NCBI RefSeq assembly: GCF_004766055.1 | Contig: NZ_SPQR01000011.1 | Span: forward strand, 1 to 64,000 | From: Desulfosporosinus sp. Sb-LF | GTDB taxonomy: Bacteria; Bacillota; Desulfitobacteriia; Desulfitobacteriales; Desulfitobacteriaceae | Length of the DNA: 64,000 bases | Direction: 5' to 3' | Shown: positions 7,953 through 16,979 of the stretch, piece after piece | How positions within the stretch are numbered: position 1 is the first letter of the stretch | Layout: each line of letters opens with the position of its first letter | Program-made: the position numbers and the translations under genes | Notes under the pieces: model-generated | Told to the model about the DNA's origin: nothing | Databases searched by the model: none | The model's input: only the letters and a program-made list of their open reading frames with translations

Positions 7953-10553
7953 ATGAATGTCGAAGTTTTATTTACTAATAAGAAACTATGTGTAGGTTGT
8001 AATAAATGCATTGCTAAATGCCCTGTCAAAGCAAACGTAGCGTTCTTATATAAAGGTGAAAATAGGGTTAAAATTGATCATTTGAAATGCATTCACTGTG
8101 GGGCATGTATAGATGTATGTGATCATAATGCCCGAGACTTCACGGATGATACTGAGAGGTTTTTTGCTAACTTAACACGGGGTATTGGTATTTCTGTCAT
8201 CGCCGCTCCGTCGATCCGATTTAATTTTCCCAATTATAAACGGTTATTTGGTTATTTAAAGTCTTTAGGGGTAACGCTTATTTACGATGTGTCGATCGGT
8301 GCAGATATCACGACTTGGGCTTATCTGAAAACCATTGATGAGCTGAAACTAGATTCAATTATTGCTCAACCCTGTCCTGTGATCGTGAATTACATTCAAA
8401 AATACCACTCTGAATTAATTAAATACCTTGCCCCACTCCAAAGCCCCATGATGTGCACGGCAATTTACTTAAAAAAATACAAAGGGATCGTCGATAAGAT
8501 AGCCTTCTTGTCTCCTTGCATCGGCAAAATCGATGAAATCCAAGAAATAAATACCATGGGGCTTGTTAACTATAACGTTACCTATCAAAAAATGGAGGTT
8601 TATTTTGAAAAGAATCATATTAACCTCAACGATTACCCAGAGGTAGATTATGAGGATAGTGGGTGTGGGATTGGGTTAACCTTTAGTCGCCCAGGTGGAC
8701 TCCGAGAAAACATAGAATTACAATTTGGTGGCGCGTGGATACGACAAGTAGAAGGTCCAGAACCTGCCTATCGTTATCTAGATGAATACGCCAAACGAGT
8801 TCAGGAAAGCAAGTCATTGCCACTGATTGTCGACATACTGAACTGTACGGGAGGGTGCAATATTGGTACTGGAACGTGTAAATTAACGACTATTGATGAT
8901 GTGGATTATAAAATGAATGAACTAAAAAAGGCCAAATTGGCCAAGCATATCAAAAATCTGCCTAAGGGAGAAATCCCGTTGGTTTTTGAGTTGTTTGAAT
9001 ATAAACTCCGACTTCCGGACTTTACCAGGCAATATGAAGATAAGTCGCATCTCATAATCCATGAAGAGACAACTAATCTCGAACCGATCTTCACACAGTT
9101 ACATAAAACGACAGAAGCATCCCGGAATGTGAATTGTTTCTCCTGTGGTTTCGGCAATTGCCACGACTTCGCAAAAGCAGTGGCATTAAGGACAAACCAT
9201 GTAGGCAATTGCATTGACTTTAACCGTCAAGAGTTAGTGAGCGAAAAAGTACACCTTTCTGAAACGAACAAGGAAGTTAAGCAACTTCATTACTTAGCGA
9301 CCCATGATTTCCTGACGAACATACCCAATCGCTATTACCTAGAGGAATACCTAAATATGTTGATTCATAGCGAAGGGGGATTTCAAAATGAGAGCGCACT
9401 CCTATTTATAGATCTTGATAACTTCAAAGTCGTTAACGACTCGTTTGGACATTCAAGTGGGGATCAGATACTCCTTGATTTTGTGGCTAGATTAAAGCAG
9501 AATTTGGGACAAGACGCTTTTCTGGCTAGACTTGGTGGCGATGAATTTGCTGTCGTGTTGAGAGATACAAGACTAGAAAAAGCGCGTGCAGTCGCCAATC
9601 AATTAGTACAGGCTTTGCAGATCGATGAATTTATCGTAAAAGGCCATCAGGTGACGATTAAAATCACAGCGAGTATCGGAATTATGATGATTGATGGCAC
9701 ACAGGATACACAATCACTTTTTTCATATGCTGACGTCGCCTTATATACCGCCAAGGACGAGGGTAAGAATCGGATTAGTATAATTCATTCTGATGACGAT
9801 ATTGAACACTTATCAGAGTCCAATAATAAAATTCTGCAAATAAATGCTGCTTTAAAAGAAAATAGGTTTACGTTATACTTTCAACCCGTTTTTAAGATGG
9901 ATGGAACAACCATCATTCATTACGAGGCCTTGTTAAGGATGATCGATCTCGAAGGAGGCCTTATTTTACCCAACGATTTTTTACCGATTGCTGAGCGTTT
10001 TGGACTGATGTCCCAAATTGATCGCTGGGTTGTTGATTCAGCGATTGAGATATTAGGCAAACATCCTGACTTATCAATTTTCGTAAACATCTCGGCATCG
10101 AGTCTTGGAGATATAGAATTACTGAAATTTATCGAGGGTAGAATTGAAAAGAGTGATCTTCAGCCCTTCCGAATCGGGTTTGAAATCACCGAGACGGCAG
10201 CAATCAGGGACTTAGATCAAGCAGAACATTGGATTAAGAGGTTAAAACTAATGAGTTGTAAGTTCGCCTTGGATGACTTCGGAGTCGGCTTTCTGACATT
10301 CACTCATCTACAAAGGTTGCCAGTAGATTATCTTAAACTAGATGGAACCTTTATTCGAAATCTCGACACTAGTCCCACTAATAATGCATTGGTCCAAGCC
10401 ATCAATGCTGTTGCTCATGCCCTTGGTAAAGCGACCATTGCTGAATACGTTGAAAATGAGGATATATGGACAATTTTGCGTGAACTAGGGATAGATTATG
10501 GTCAAGGCTATTTTTTAGGAAAACCTCTCCCCTTCAATACACCAAGAAGTTGA
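7953..10553 (+). CDS. [FeFe]-hydrogenase-like sensor fused to GGDEF and EAL domains
   Basis: An 866-residue multidomain protein. Residues 14-60 carry two ferredoxin-type [4Fe-4S] motifs (CVGCNKCIAKCP and CIHCGACIDVC). Residues about 70-330 are a hydrogenase large-subunit core in which all four H-cluster cysteine positions are kept: QPCP (near 140), SPCIGKIDE (near 188) and the two cysteines of NCTGGC (near 297 and 301). The proton-shuttle cysteine of the TSCCP motif is proline, as expected for sensory rather than catalytic forms. An extra FeS domain, CFSCGFGNC, lies near 395. The GGDEF motif (near 528) is exact, but the inhibitory RxxD site reads LGQD. The EAL domain keeps EAL (near 656), DDFG and the late glutamate. 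I infer a redox or H2 sensor that sets cyclic-di-GMP levels. It is monocistronic, followed by a strong terminator. Confidence 0.88.
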   Translation: MNVEVLFTNKKLCVGCNKCIAKCPVKANVAFLYKGENRVKIDHLKCIHCGACIDVCDHNARDFTDDTERFFANLTRGIGISVIAAPSIRFNFPNYKRLFGYLKSLGVTLIYDVSIGADITTWAYLKTIDELKLDSIIAQPCPVIVNYIQKYHSELIKYLAPLQSPMMCTAIYLKKYKGIVDKIAFLSPCIGKIDEIQEINTMGLVNYNVTYQKMEVYFEKNHINLNDYPEVDYEDSGCGIGLTFSRPGGLRENIELQFGGAWIRQVEGPEPAYRYLDEYAKRVQESKSLPLIVDILNCTGGCNIGTGTCKLTTIDDVDYKMNELKKAKLAKHIKNLPKGEIPLVFELFEYKLRLPDFTRQYEDKSHLIIHEETTNLEPIFTQLHKTTEASRNVNCFSCGFGNCHDFAKAVALRTNHVGNCIDFNRQELVSEKVHLSETNKEVKQLHYLATHDFLTNIPNRYYLEEYLNMLIHSEGGFQNESALLFIDLDNFKVVNDSFGHSSGDQILLDFVARLKQNLGQDAFLARLGGDEFAVVLRDTRLEKARAVANQLVQALQIDEFIVKGHQVTIKITASIGIMMIDGTQDTQSLFSYADVALYTAKDEGKNRISIIHSDDDIEHLSESNNKILQINAALKENRFTLYFQPVFKMDGTTIIHYEALLRMIDLEGGLILPNDFLPIAERFGLMSQIDRWVVDSAIEILGKHPDLSIFVNISASSLGDIELLKFIEGRIEKSDLQPFRIGFEITETAAIRDLDQAEHWIKRLKLMSCKFALDDFGVGFLTFTHLQRLPVDYLKLDGTFIRNLDTSPTNNALVQAINAVAHALGKATIAEYVENEDIWTILRELGIDYGQGYFLGKPLPFNTPRS

Positions 10554-10573
10554 ACCACTTAGAAACATTTCGC

Positions 10574-10608
10574 TAAAAATAGCCGCCGCGTATGCGGAGG
10601 CTATTTTT
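10574..10608 (+). terminator. Terminator of the sensor gene
   Basis: AAAAATAGCC and GGCTATTTTT pair, with an inner CCGC/GCGG stem and a four-base loop (one unpaired base on each side). The hairpin begins about 20 bases after the sensor stop codon and ends in a T-run. Confidence 0.85.
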
Positions 10609-10627
10609 GATTGGGCCCTCTTATAGT

Positions 10628-10758
10628 CTAGTATTCAAAAACATCGACTGGAACATCAAGAACTTAGGTGTCTCTATCGATTACGATCTCTACAACTGCC
10701 ACAACATCAGGAACAATATTGCGCACGTAGTACCTAGCGGTAGCTACTTTGCCAGTAT
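10628..10758 (-). pseudogene. Decayed copy of the 3' end of an acyl-CoA dehydrogenase gene
   Basis: About 130 bases align with 12135-12266, the last 40-odd codons of the intact acyl-CoA dehydrogenase gene, at roughly 87 percent identity by eye. Read on the minus strand it gives TGKVATARYYVRNIVP, then VEIVIDRDT, an in-frame TAA, and VLDVPVDVFEY followed by the original stop codon. Similarity ends abruptly near 10758, just 15 bases before the stop codon of the DAHP synthase gene. It is therefore a truncated, nonsense-interrupted relic, not a gene. A plus-strand open frame through it (10592-10777) is a shadow. Confidence 0.85.
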
Positions 10759-10773
10759 TGAAATCTTCTCCGT

Positions 10774-11802
10774 TTAAATATTTTCTGCGACATAATAAAT
10801 TAGTTTTTCAGTACTCTCCCATCCAAGACAGGCATCCGTGATTGATTTTCCATAAATATTCTCCCCTATGCCTTGCTTACCTTCTATTAGATAGCTTTCA
10901 ATCATGAGACCCTTGATCATCTTCTTAAGTAACGTATCATATTTCCTACTCATTAAGACTTCTCTTGCGATTCTTGGCTGTTCAGCATAACACTTCATAG
11001 AATTTGCATGGTTTGTGTCCACAATAATAGACGGATTTGACAATTGTAGTTTTTCATACTCGTTAGAAATGCGTATTAAATCCTCATAATGATAATTCGG
11101 GATATTTCTAGCATTAGAATCTACTGCACCTCTTAAAATAGCATGGGTGAGAGGATTACCGGTTGTTTCAATTTCCCAGCCATTATAAATAAAAGTATGA
11201 CCCTGTTGTGCAGCTATGATCGAGTTCAACATAACTGAAAGGTCACCACTTGTAGGATTTTTCATACCTACTGGAGTATCGACACCACTCACTGTTAATC
11301 TGTGTTGCTGATTTTCGACGGAACGAGCCCCAATTGCAATATACCCTAAAACATCTGAGAGATAGGTATAGTTTTCCGGGTAGAGCATTTCATCCGCAGC
11401 GGGCATGTAAAATTCACATAATGATCTTAAATGCATTTTTCTGATGGCTTTTATTCCTTCAAATAAATCTGGCTTTTTGCTTGGGTCTGGTTGGTGCGCC
11501 ATGCCTTTATACCCCTCACCCGTTGTTCGGGGCTTATTGGTATAGATTCTTGGAATAATTATAATTGAATCGCTTACTTTTTCCTGAACCCCAGCAAGTT
11601 TTTCAATATACTCGCAGACAGAGTCTTCATTATCCGCTGAACATGGACCTACTATAAGGATAAATCGATCATCCTTATCTTCAAAGATATTGCTTATTTC
11701 TATGTCTCTTTTTTCTTTAATATCTTTAATGTGCTTTGGCAAAGGAATTTGCTCTATAATCTCATCGGCAGTTGGGATTCGTTTCAGGAATTTAATACTC
11801 AT
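10774..11802 (-). CDS. 3-deoxy-7-phosphoheptulonate (DAHP) synthase, class I AroF/G/H type
   Basis: A 342-residue enzyme for the first step of the shikimate pathway, condensing phosphoenolpyruvate with erythrose 4-phosphate. Recognisable blocks are LIVGPCSADN, PRTTGEGYKG, SVENQQHRLTVSGVDTPVGM, KNPTSGD and VDTNHANS, all typical of the E. coli AroG-like (type I alpha) form. I chose the ATG at 11802 because AAGGAG lies eight bases upstream; the frame is open to 11844. It stands alone, about 11 kb from the trp operon that uses its product. No regulatory element was fixed upstream. Which allosteric class it belongs to cannot be told from the sequence alone. Confidence 0.92.
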   Translation of the reverse strand: MSIKFLKRIPTADEIIEQIPLPKHIKDIKEKRDIEISNIFEDKDDRFILIVGPCSADNEDSVCEYIEKLAGVQEKVSDSIIIIPRIYTNKPRTTGEGYKGMAHQPDPSKKPDLFEGIKAIRKMHLRSLCEFYMPAADEMLYPENYTYLSDVLGYIAIGARSVENQQHRLTVSGVDTPVGMKNPTSGDLSVMLNSIIAAQQGHTFIYNGWEIETTGNPLTHAILRGAVDSNARNIPNYHYEDLIRISNEYEKLQLSNPSIIVDTNHANSMKCYAEQPRIAREVLMSRKYDTLLKKMIKGLMIESYLIEGKQGIGENIYGKSITDACLGWESTEKLIYYVAENI

Positions 11803-12024
11803 TTTCATTTCTCCTTCGTAAAACCACCTATAGCTTCGCGGCATTGCTTGACTAGTATAACTTCAGTATAGAATTTTTCTCCTAGACTATCAATGTACTC
11901 AGTAAAGTATATTGTATTTGTTAAAGTAGTGCTTAATGTTACTTTTGCGATTTAGACATATTCTTAGAGAGTCTCGCACTACGTGGTGATGAACTGAGAC
12001 ATATCCCGGACACAACACTAAAGA

Positions 12025-12061
12025 GCCCTCCCACGGTAGAATGAATCTACTGAGGGAGGGC
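12025..12061 (-). terminator. Probable terminator of the crotonyl-CoA operon
   Basis: GCCCTCCC (12025-12032) pairs with GGGAGGGC (12054-12061), with further pairing GGTAG/CTACT inside. It lies about 75 bases after the acyl-CoA dehydrogenase stop codon on the minus strand. The run after the stem (CTCTTTA) is only moderately T-rich. The rest of 11803-12134 holds no gene. Confidence 0.6.
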
Positions 12062-12134
12062 ATTGACATGTTATGGGAATTTCAAAAGATCACATTTGCC
12101 GTGTTCTTATCCCCTTGTTTCGATTCGTTTTGCT

Positions 12135-13970
12135 CTAGTACTCGAAAACATCGATTGGAACATCAAGAGCTGAGGTGTCACCATCGATTACGATCTCTGC
12201 AACTGCCCATACATTAGGAACTACATTGCGCACGTAATACCTAGCGGTAGCTACTTTGCCGGTATAAAACTTATAATCAAAATGATCTGATCCCACGTCT
12301 TTGGCTTTTTTATCTGCCAATATAGCCTGATCAAGAATTTGGCGACCACAGAATAGTTGGGCTGTAGCCGTAAGGACACGGTGGGAATAGAGGGGAATCA
12401 TGCTCATGTTAGTCTTGGAATATCCAGCCAGAGCCTTTAGCATCTCTTTGTAAGCATCAAGAGCCTTGCCCAAGTTAGCAAATTCCTTGTTTAAGGCTTC
12501 ATTGCCTTTATTAGCTTCATAGAAATCGACGATTTCCTGTACCCAAGCGCCGAATATAGAGCCACCCTTCATATTCATTTTGCGGCCAACCAAATCTAGC
12601 GACTGTATAAAGTTAGTGCCTTCCCAGATGGAGTAGATCTTCATGTCGCGAGCGATTTGGGATACGGGATACTCTTCACAGTAACCATACCCGCCATAGG
12701 ATTGGATCGCTTCGCCAATGAGCCACCAGCCTTCATCCGAAGGATAGGCCTTGCAAAGTGGGGTGGCTATTTCAATCAGATCGTTGGCAGCTTGCCTTAC
12801 GGCCGGATCGGGATCACGATGCCTCTGGTCAAACGCGAGATAAACCCTATACATCATGGCTCGTATGGCTTCAATATGAGCTTTACCCATCATAAGAGTG
12901 CGCTTTATATCTTCATGGTTAATGATGGCAACCCGACCAGCCTTGGGATTCGTTAGAAGGCGACCCTGAACTCTTTCTTTAGCATTATCGCGGGCATTAG
13001 CAAAGGCGTTGATAATACAGGATAGAGCCATATGGCCGGTTTCCATACGGGCCATGTTCATCATTTGGAACATCTGAGCCATACCTTCGCCCTTGCCTTC
13101 GTTTTCGCGAGGGTCAATACCCAGCAACCAGCCGCGACAATTTCCGTTTTCCCCGGCAGCTAAAGCGGCCGTGACAGAACCATGCTGTCCCATCTTATGC
13201 TCTACTCCAGTGTTCTCGAAATCGTTGTCTTCAAAGCTACCATCTTCGTTGACCCATAACTTAGGAACAACAAACAGTGAGATGCCGCTTGTACCCGGTT
13301 TGGCACCTTCAATACGAGCCAAGTAGAGGTGGATGATATTTTCAGTAAAATCATTATTTCCGCCAGTGATAAATATCTTATTCCCTTTGATTTTAAAAAT
13401 CCGCGAATCGTCGGTCGGATAAGCCTTGGAAGAAATATCCCCTACATCAGTCCCAGCGCCAGGCTCGGTCAGACACATCGTTCCTGACCAGGTTCCGTCC
13501 ATCATCTTAGGTAGAAACATCGCCTTCACTTTATCATCGCCAAAGCTCTGGATCAATCCGGCTGCCCCACTGGTCAGCAAAATGTAGGGCATAAAGGTTG
13601 GATTAGCAGCACCTATCAATTCCCATACGGCGGCATATAACATTTCCGGTAAGACCATAGCATCGGGTGAATTATCGATATTGCTAGTACCCCAGCCATC
13701 TTCCTGCAACTTATGGAAAAGAGGTCCAAAGCTAGGCGGGGTCGTTACTTTACCGTCATCAAAGGTCACTGGGTGAGTTTCGTTTTCATCGTTAGTCGGC
13801 TCAATGACTTCCTTGCACATTTTTAGAACGGGCTCCAGGATTGATTTAATATCATCTTTCGAATAGTAGTCAGCAAACTGCGGGTAGTTAAAAACTCCCT
13901 CAGTCGGAAGCCATTCTTGAATGATAAATTCAAAATCTCTAATATTATTCACGGCAAAATTAGAAGCCAT
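12135..13970 (-). CDS. Acyl-CoA dehydrogenase, long (about 600-residue) form
   Basis: A 611-residue flavoprotein, longer than classical butyryl-CoA dehydrogenases (about 380), because of an extended C-terminal domain as in the DMSP-CoA-dehydrogenase-like branch. Visible blocks: CLTEPGAGTDVGDISSKA (flavin and substrate contact), FITGGNND, the YGGYGYCEEYPVSQIARDMK block and IWEGTN, whose glutamate is the probable catalytic base. It should oxidise a short acyl-CoA to the enoyl-CoA, passing electrons to an electron-transfer flavoprotein; no etfAB is adjacent. GAAGGAGATG precedes the ATG. It is the last gene of the sigma-54 operon, 116 bases after the thiolase. A decayed copy of its 3' end lies at 10628-10758. 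Confidence 0.88.
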   Translation of the reverse strand: MASNFAVNNIRDFEFIIQEWLPTEGVFNYPQFADYYSKDDIKSILEPVLKMCKEVIEPTNDENETHPVTFDDGKVTTPPSFGPLFHKLQEDGWGTSNIDNSPDAMVLPEMLYAAVWELIGAANPTFMPYILLTSGAAGLIQSFGDDKVKAMFLPKMMDGTWSGTMCLTEPGAGTDVGDISSKAYPTDDSRIFKIKGNKIFITGGNNDFTENIIHLYLARIEGAKPGTSGISLFVVPKLWVNEDGSFEDNDFENTGVEHKMGQHGSVTAALAAGENGNCRGWLLGIDPRENEGKGEGMAQMFQMMNMARMETGHMALSCIINAFANARDNAKERVQGRLLTNPKAGRVAIINHEDIKRTLMMGKAHIEAIRAMMYRVYLAFDQRHRDPDPAVRQAANDLIEIATPLCKAYPSDEGWWLIGEAIQSYGGYGYCEEYPVSQIARDMKIYSIWEGTNFIQSLDLVGRKMNMKGGSIFGAWVQEIVDFYEANKGNEALNKEFANLGKALDAYKEMLKALAGYSKTNMSMIPLYSHRVLTATAQLFCGRQILDQAILADKKAKDVGSDHFDYKFYTGKVATARYYVRNVVPNVWAVAEIVIDGDTSALDVPIDVFEY

Positions 13971-14086
13971 GTTTACATCTCCTTCAGTTCGAATCGTTAT
14001 TTTACACCCTTTTTAACTTCATTTACTCAAAAGAGGTAAGGCCTAAAAAACCATCACTCTCACGATAGATTTATAGAGGGGAAGCT

Positions 14087-15316
14087 CTATATATCTCTAG
14101 TCCACAGGGATGCCATCGCTGCTCCGCCACCTACGCAAAGCGAAGCTCCGCCTGTTGTCTTTCCAAGTCTTTCCAGTTCGTAGTAGAGACTGACAATGAT
14201 GCGCAGTCCAGTAGCACCCACCGGATGTCCCAGCCCAATTCCAGAACCATTTGTGTTAATGTTGCCATCCTGCTCAAAGGTACCGATGTTCAACATAATA
14301 CCTGCTTCATCTTTAATTTTTTTACCAACGCCAAGGACTTGGGCCGCAAAGGCTTCGTTAATTTCCCAGTAATCAACGTCTTCATACTTCATGCCTGCCT
14401 CTTTCAAACATTTAGGTATGGCAACCGCGGGGCCTAAACCCATGACGCGAGCTTCTACCCCTTCATCACAGACATTGATAAGTTTCATCAGAGGTTTAAT
14501 TCCCAGTTCTTCAGCTTTTTTCTTAGTCATTAAGACGACTGCAGCTGCGGCGTCATTAAGACCAGAAGCGTTGGCAGCAGTGACCACTCCGTCTTTTTTA
14601 AAAGCGGGTTTAAGTTTAGCCATACTTTCGAGACTTGCTCCCCGAATAGGATGCTCGTCATGCGTGAACACGTACTCTTTCTTCCCCTTTTTGACGGGAA
14701 CAGGAACAATCTCTCTCTCGAAACGACCTTCATCACTAGCCCTTACTGCTCTCTGATGGCTGAGAAGTGCTAAGGTATCGCATTCTTCTCGTGTAATTCC
14801 ATACAGTTCAGCAATATTTTCAGCAGTTCCGCCCATGTGGGAACCGGCCAGTTGACAAACAAGTCCATCGGCTAACATGGCGTCCTGAAGTTTGACATCC
14901 CCCATTCTTGCACCCCATCTAGACGTCGTAGAGATATACGGGATATTACTCATACTTTCTGTACCGGTGACTAGGGCAATATCGTATTTACCCAGTTGCA
15001 GTTTCATAGCAGCAATTTCCACCGCTCTCATGGCTGATGCGCAATTCTGGTTGACCATGCAAGCACTCGATTTGGGATCCATTCCTATTTCCATAGCCAC
15101 AATACGGGGTGGACAAGAGCCATTACCATGACCTAAGCACATTCCAGACACGATTTCATCCACCTGTTTCGGCTCAATTCCCGCACGCTTAATAGCCTCA
15201 GCAGCAACTATCTTTGTCAATTCATTGGCCGATACTGGTTGGAGCGAACCTCCATAAGCACCAATCGGTGTTCTACAAGCGCTAACCATTACAACATCAT
15301 TAAGTTCGATTGCCAT
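14087..15316 (-). CDS. Acetyl-CoA C-acetyltransferase (thiolase)
   Basis: A 409-residue thiolase that condenses two acetyl-CoA to acetoacetyl-CoA or runs in reverse. The acylated cysteine lies in NQNCASAM (about residue 91), the histidine in GLGHPVGATG and the second active cysteine in SLCVGGGAAM, where family members usually read CIGGGxG. NEAFAAQ is also present. AAAGGGGT precedes the ATG. It lies 54 bases after the CoA-transferase gene in the same transcription unit. Its neighbours supply every other step between acetoacetyl-CoA and butyryl-CoA, so a role in butyrate-type synthesis or oxidation is well supported. Confidence 0.93.
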   Translation of the reverse strand: MAIELNDVVMVSACRTPIGAYGGSLQPVSANELTKIVAAEAIKRAGIEPKQVDEIVSGMCLGHGNGSCPPRIVAMEIGMDPKSSACMVNQNCASAMRAVEIAAMKLQLGKYDIALVTGTESMSNIPYISTTSRWGARMGDVKLQDAMLADGLVCQLAGSHMGGTAENIAELYGITREECDTLALLSHQRAVRASDEGRFEREIVPVPVKKGKKEYVFTHDEHPIRGASLESMAKLKPAFKKDGVVTAANASGLNDAAAAVVLMTKKKAEELGIKPLMKLINVCDEGVEARVMGLGPAVAIPKCLKEAGMKYEDVDYWEINEAFAAQVLGVGKKIKDEAGIMLNIGTFEQDGNINTNGSGIGLGHPVGATGLRIIVSLYYELERLGKTTGGASLCVGGGAAMASLWTRDI

Positions 15317-15370
15317 AAATCAATTACCCCTTTATTAAGTTTATACTTAGAATTTGGGTGATCTACTGTC

Positions 15371-16714
15371 TTAGGATATCTTGTTGGATCTTACCCAAAT
15401 TTTATTGGCCTCCGCTTCTTTGATGAGTTCCTCGCGTAAATCAGGATGAGCAATATTTATCAAAGCTTCGGCTCTTTCCCACGTACTCTTTGCCTTAAGC
15501 ATGGCTATACCGTATTCAGTGACCACATAATAATTGATACTCCTAGGAACGGTCACAATCGCCCCCTGCGTCAGAGTGGGCTTGATACGTGATTGCATCT
15601 TTCCCTCTTTATCCGTGAAGGTAGAGGTAAGACAGATCAGGCCCTTACCTCCCTTGGATTTATAGGAGCCATAAATATAGTCTAACTGGCCGCCGGTTCC
15701 TGAAATATGCCTAATTCCTGATGACTCTGATGCGACCTGACCAAAGAGATCCACTTCTATCGCGTTGTTAATGCAGATCATGTTGTCATTTTGACAAATT
15801 ATATCTGGATCGTTAGTATAATCGACCGGGTAACTTGCACAATTTGGATTATTATTTAAAAAATTATAGAGCTTATTGCTACCCATGGCAAAGGTATAGA
15901 CCATCTTACCTTTGTCTAATTGTTTGCGCAGGCCATTAATTCTTCCAGCTTCGTACATATCCACAAATGAATCTACTAGCATTTCGGTATGAACGCCTAG
16001 GTCTTTTAAATCTGATTGGGCTATCATGGCACCCACTGCATTAGGCATAGCTCCAATCCCTAACTGCAGGCAGGCACCATCCTCGATTTGTCCTAGAATT
16101 ATTGAGGCGATTGTTTTATCCACATCGGATATCGATGCTGCAGGAAGCTGAATCAGGGGTCGATTGTCGCCCTGAACAAAATAGTCTATTTCGGATACAT
16201 GTAAGGTCTCCCTTGAGCCACCCAGGCATCTCGGTACGGACTCATTGACTTCGGCAATCACTATTTTAGCAGCGTCACAGACAGCATGAGTAATGGAATT
16301 AGAGGTCCCCAAGTTCACATAGCCATGTTGATCGGGAGGCGTAACCTTGATCAAGGCTACGTCAACAGGGACATAACCCCGGTCATAAAAACTGGGGCCT
16401 TCGTGATAGTTGAGCGGTATATAGTTGCACAAATTTTTATCATGGAGCTTTCTACTCGCTCCACTGAAGTGCCAGTCATTATAAATGAAATGCTTTCTTT
16501 CCGGATCATTGATAACCGTTTGCGGTGGAAAAGGACAGGTAACGGTTCGAATGATGACCCCTTCTAATTCATCTTTTCTCTTGGCCAAAGCTGCATCCAA
16601 CACATGAGAAGCCATCATAAATTCTCCGTAATGAACAAGATCGCCTGATTTAACAACCTTTACCGCCTCATCAGCCGAGACGAATTTGCGCTCGTACTCG
16701 CTCTTATAATCCAA
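15371..16714 (-). CDS. Acetyl-CoA hydrolase/transferase family CoA-transferase
   Basis: A 447-residue protein of the acetyl-CoA hydrolase / 4-hydroxybutyrate CoA-transferase family. The probable catalytic glutamate is in VHTEMLVDSF; GIGAMPNAV, GTGGQLDYIYG and VVTEYGIAML match family blocks. It should move CoA between acetate and butyrate, or a related acid, at the end or start of the pathway. The start is TTG at 16714 with AAGGAGGGG five bases upstream. About 265 bases without a gene separate it from the crotonase gene, the largest gap in this operon, where a second promoter could lie. Exact substrate preference cannot be read from sequence. Confidence 0.85.
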   Translation of the reverse strand: MDYKSEYERKFVSADEAVKVVKSGDLVHYGEFMMASHVLDAALAKRKDELEGVIIRTVTCPFPPQTVINDPERKHFIYNDWHFSGASRKLHDKNLCNYIPLNYHEGPSFYDRGYVPVDVALIKVTPPDQHGYVNLGTSNSITHAVCDAAKIVIAEVNESVPRCLGGSRETLHVSEIDYFVQGDNRPLIQLPAASISDVDKTIASIILGQIEDGACLQLGIGAMPNAVGAMIAQSDLKDLGVHTEMLVDSFVDMYEAGRINGLRKQLDKGKMVYTFAMGSNKLYNFLNNNPNCASYPVDYTNDPDIICQNDNMICINNAIEVDLFGQVASESSGIRHISGTGGQLDYIYGSYKSKGGKGLICLTSTFTDKEGKMQSRIKPTLTQGAIVTVPRSINYYVVTEYGIAMLKAKSTWERAEALINIAHPDLREELIKEAEANKIWVRSNKIS

Positions 16715-16979
16715 GTCAACCCCTCCTTATGAATGAACGATTTCCAAGAATCCCCCGCCAAAGCTTAAGTCCCAATATTCAGTCTTTTCTTGTCAAATTC
16801 ACGTTTCGAAGATTTGGACTATATCACCCTATGACCATTCTTTTCACTTAGTCTGTTCCCTTAACTATCTGTATGCGCTTGGTTGGCACCACAGAAATAT
16901 TGTTCGACCAATAAATCATCCATGAATCAGTCGCATCACGCTATTTTTGCCTCTACTAGGCTGTAGCATGATTTAAGTG

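Noticed and set aside
10592-10777. Plus-strand 61-codon open frame
   Set aside because: It is the reverse strand of a decayed acyl-CoA dehydrogenase fragment and begins inside a terminator.
16715-16979. Second sigma-54 promoter before the CoA-transferase gene
   Set aside because: A GG and GC ten bases apart occur (TGGTGC...AAGC) but the TTGC half is missing, and no better match was found.
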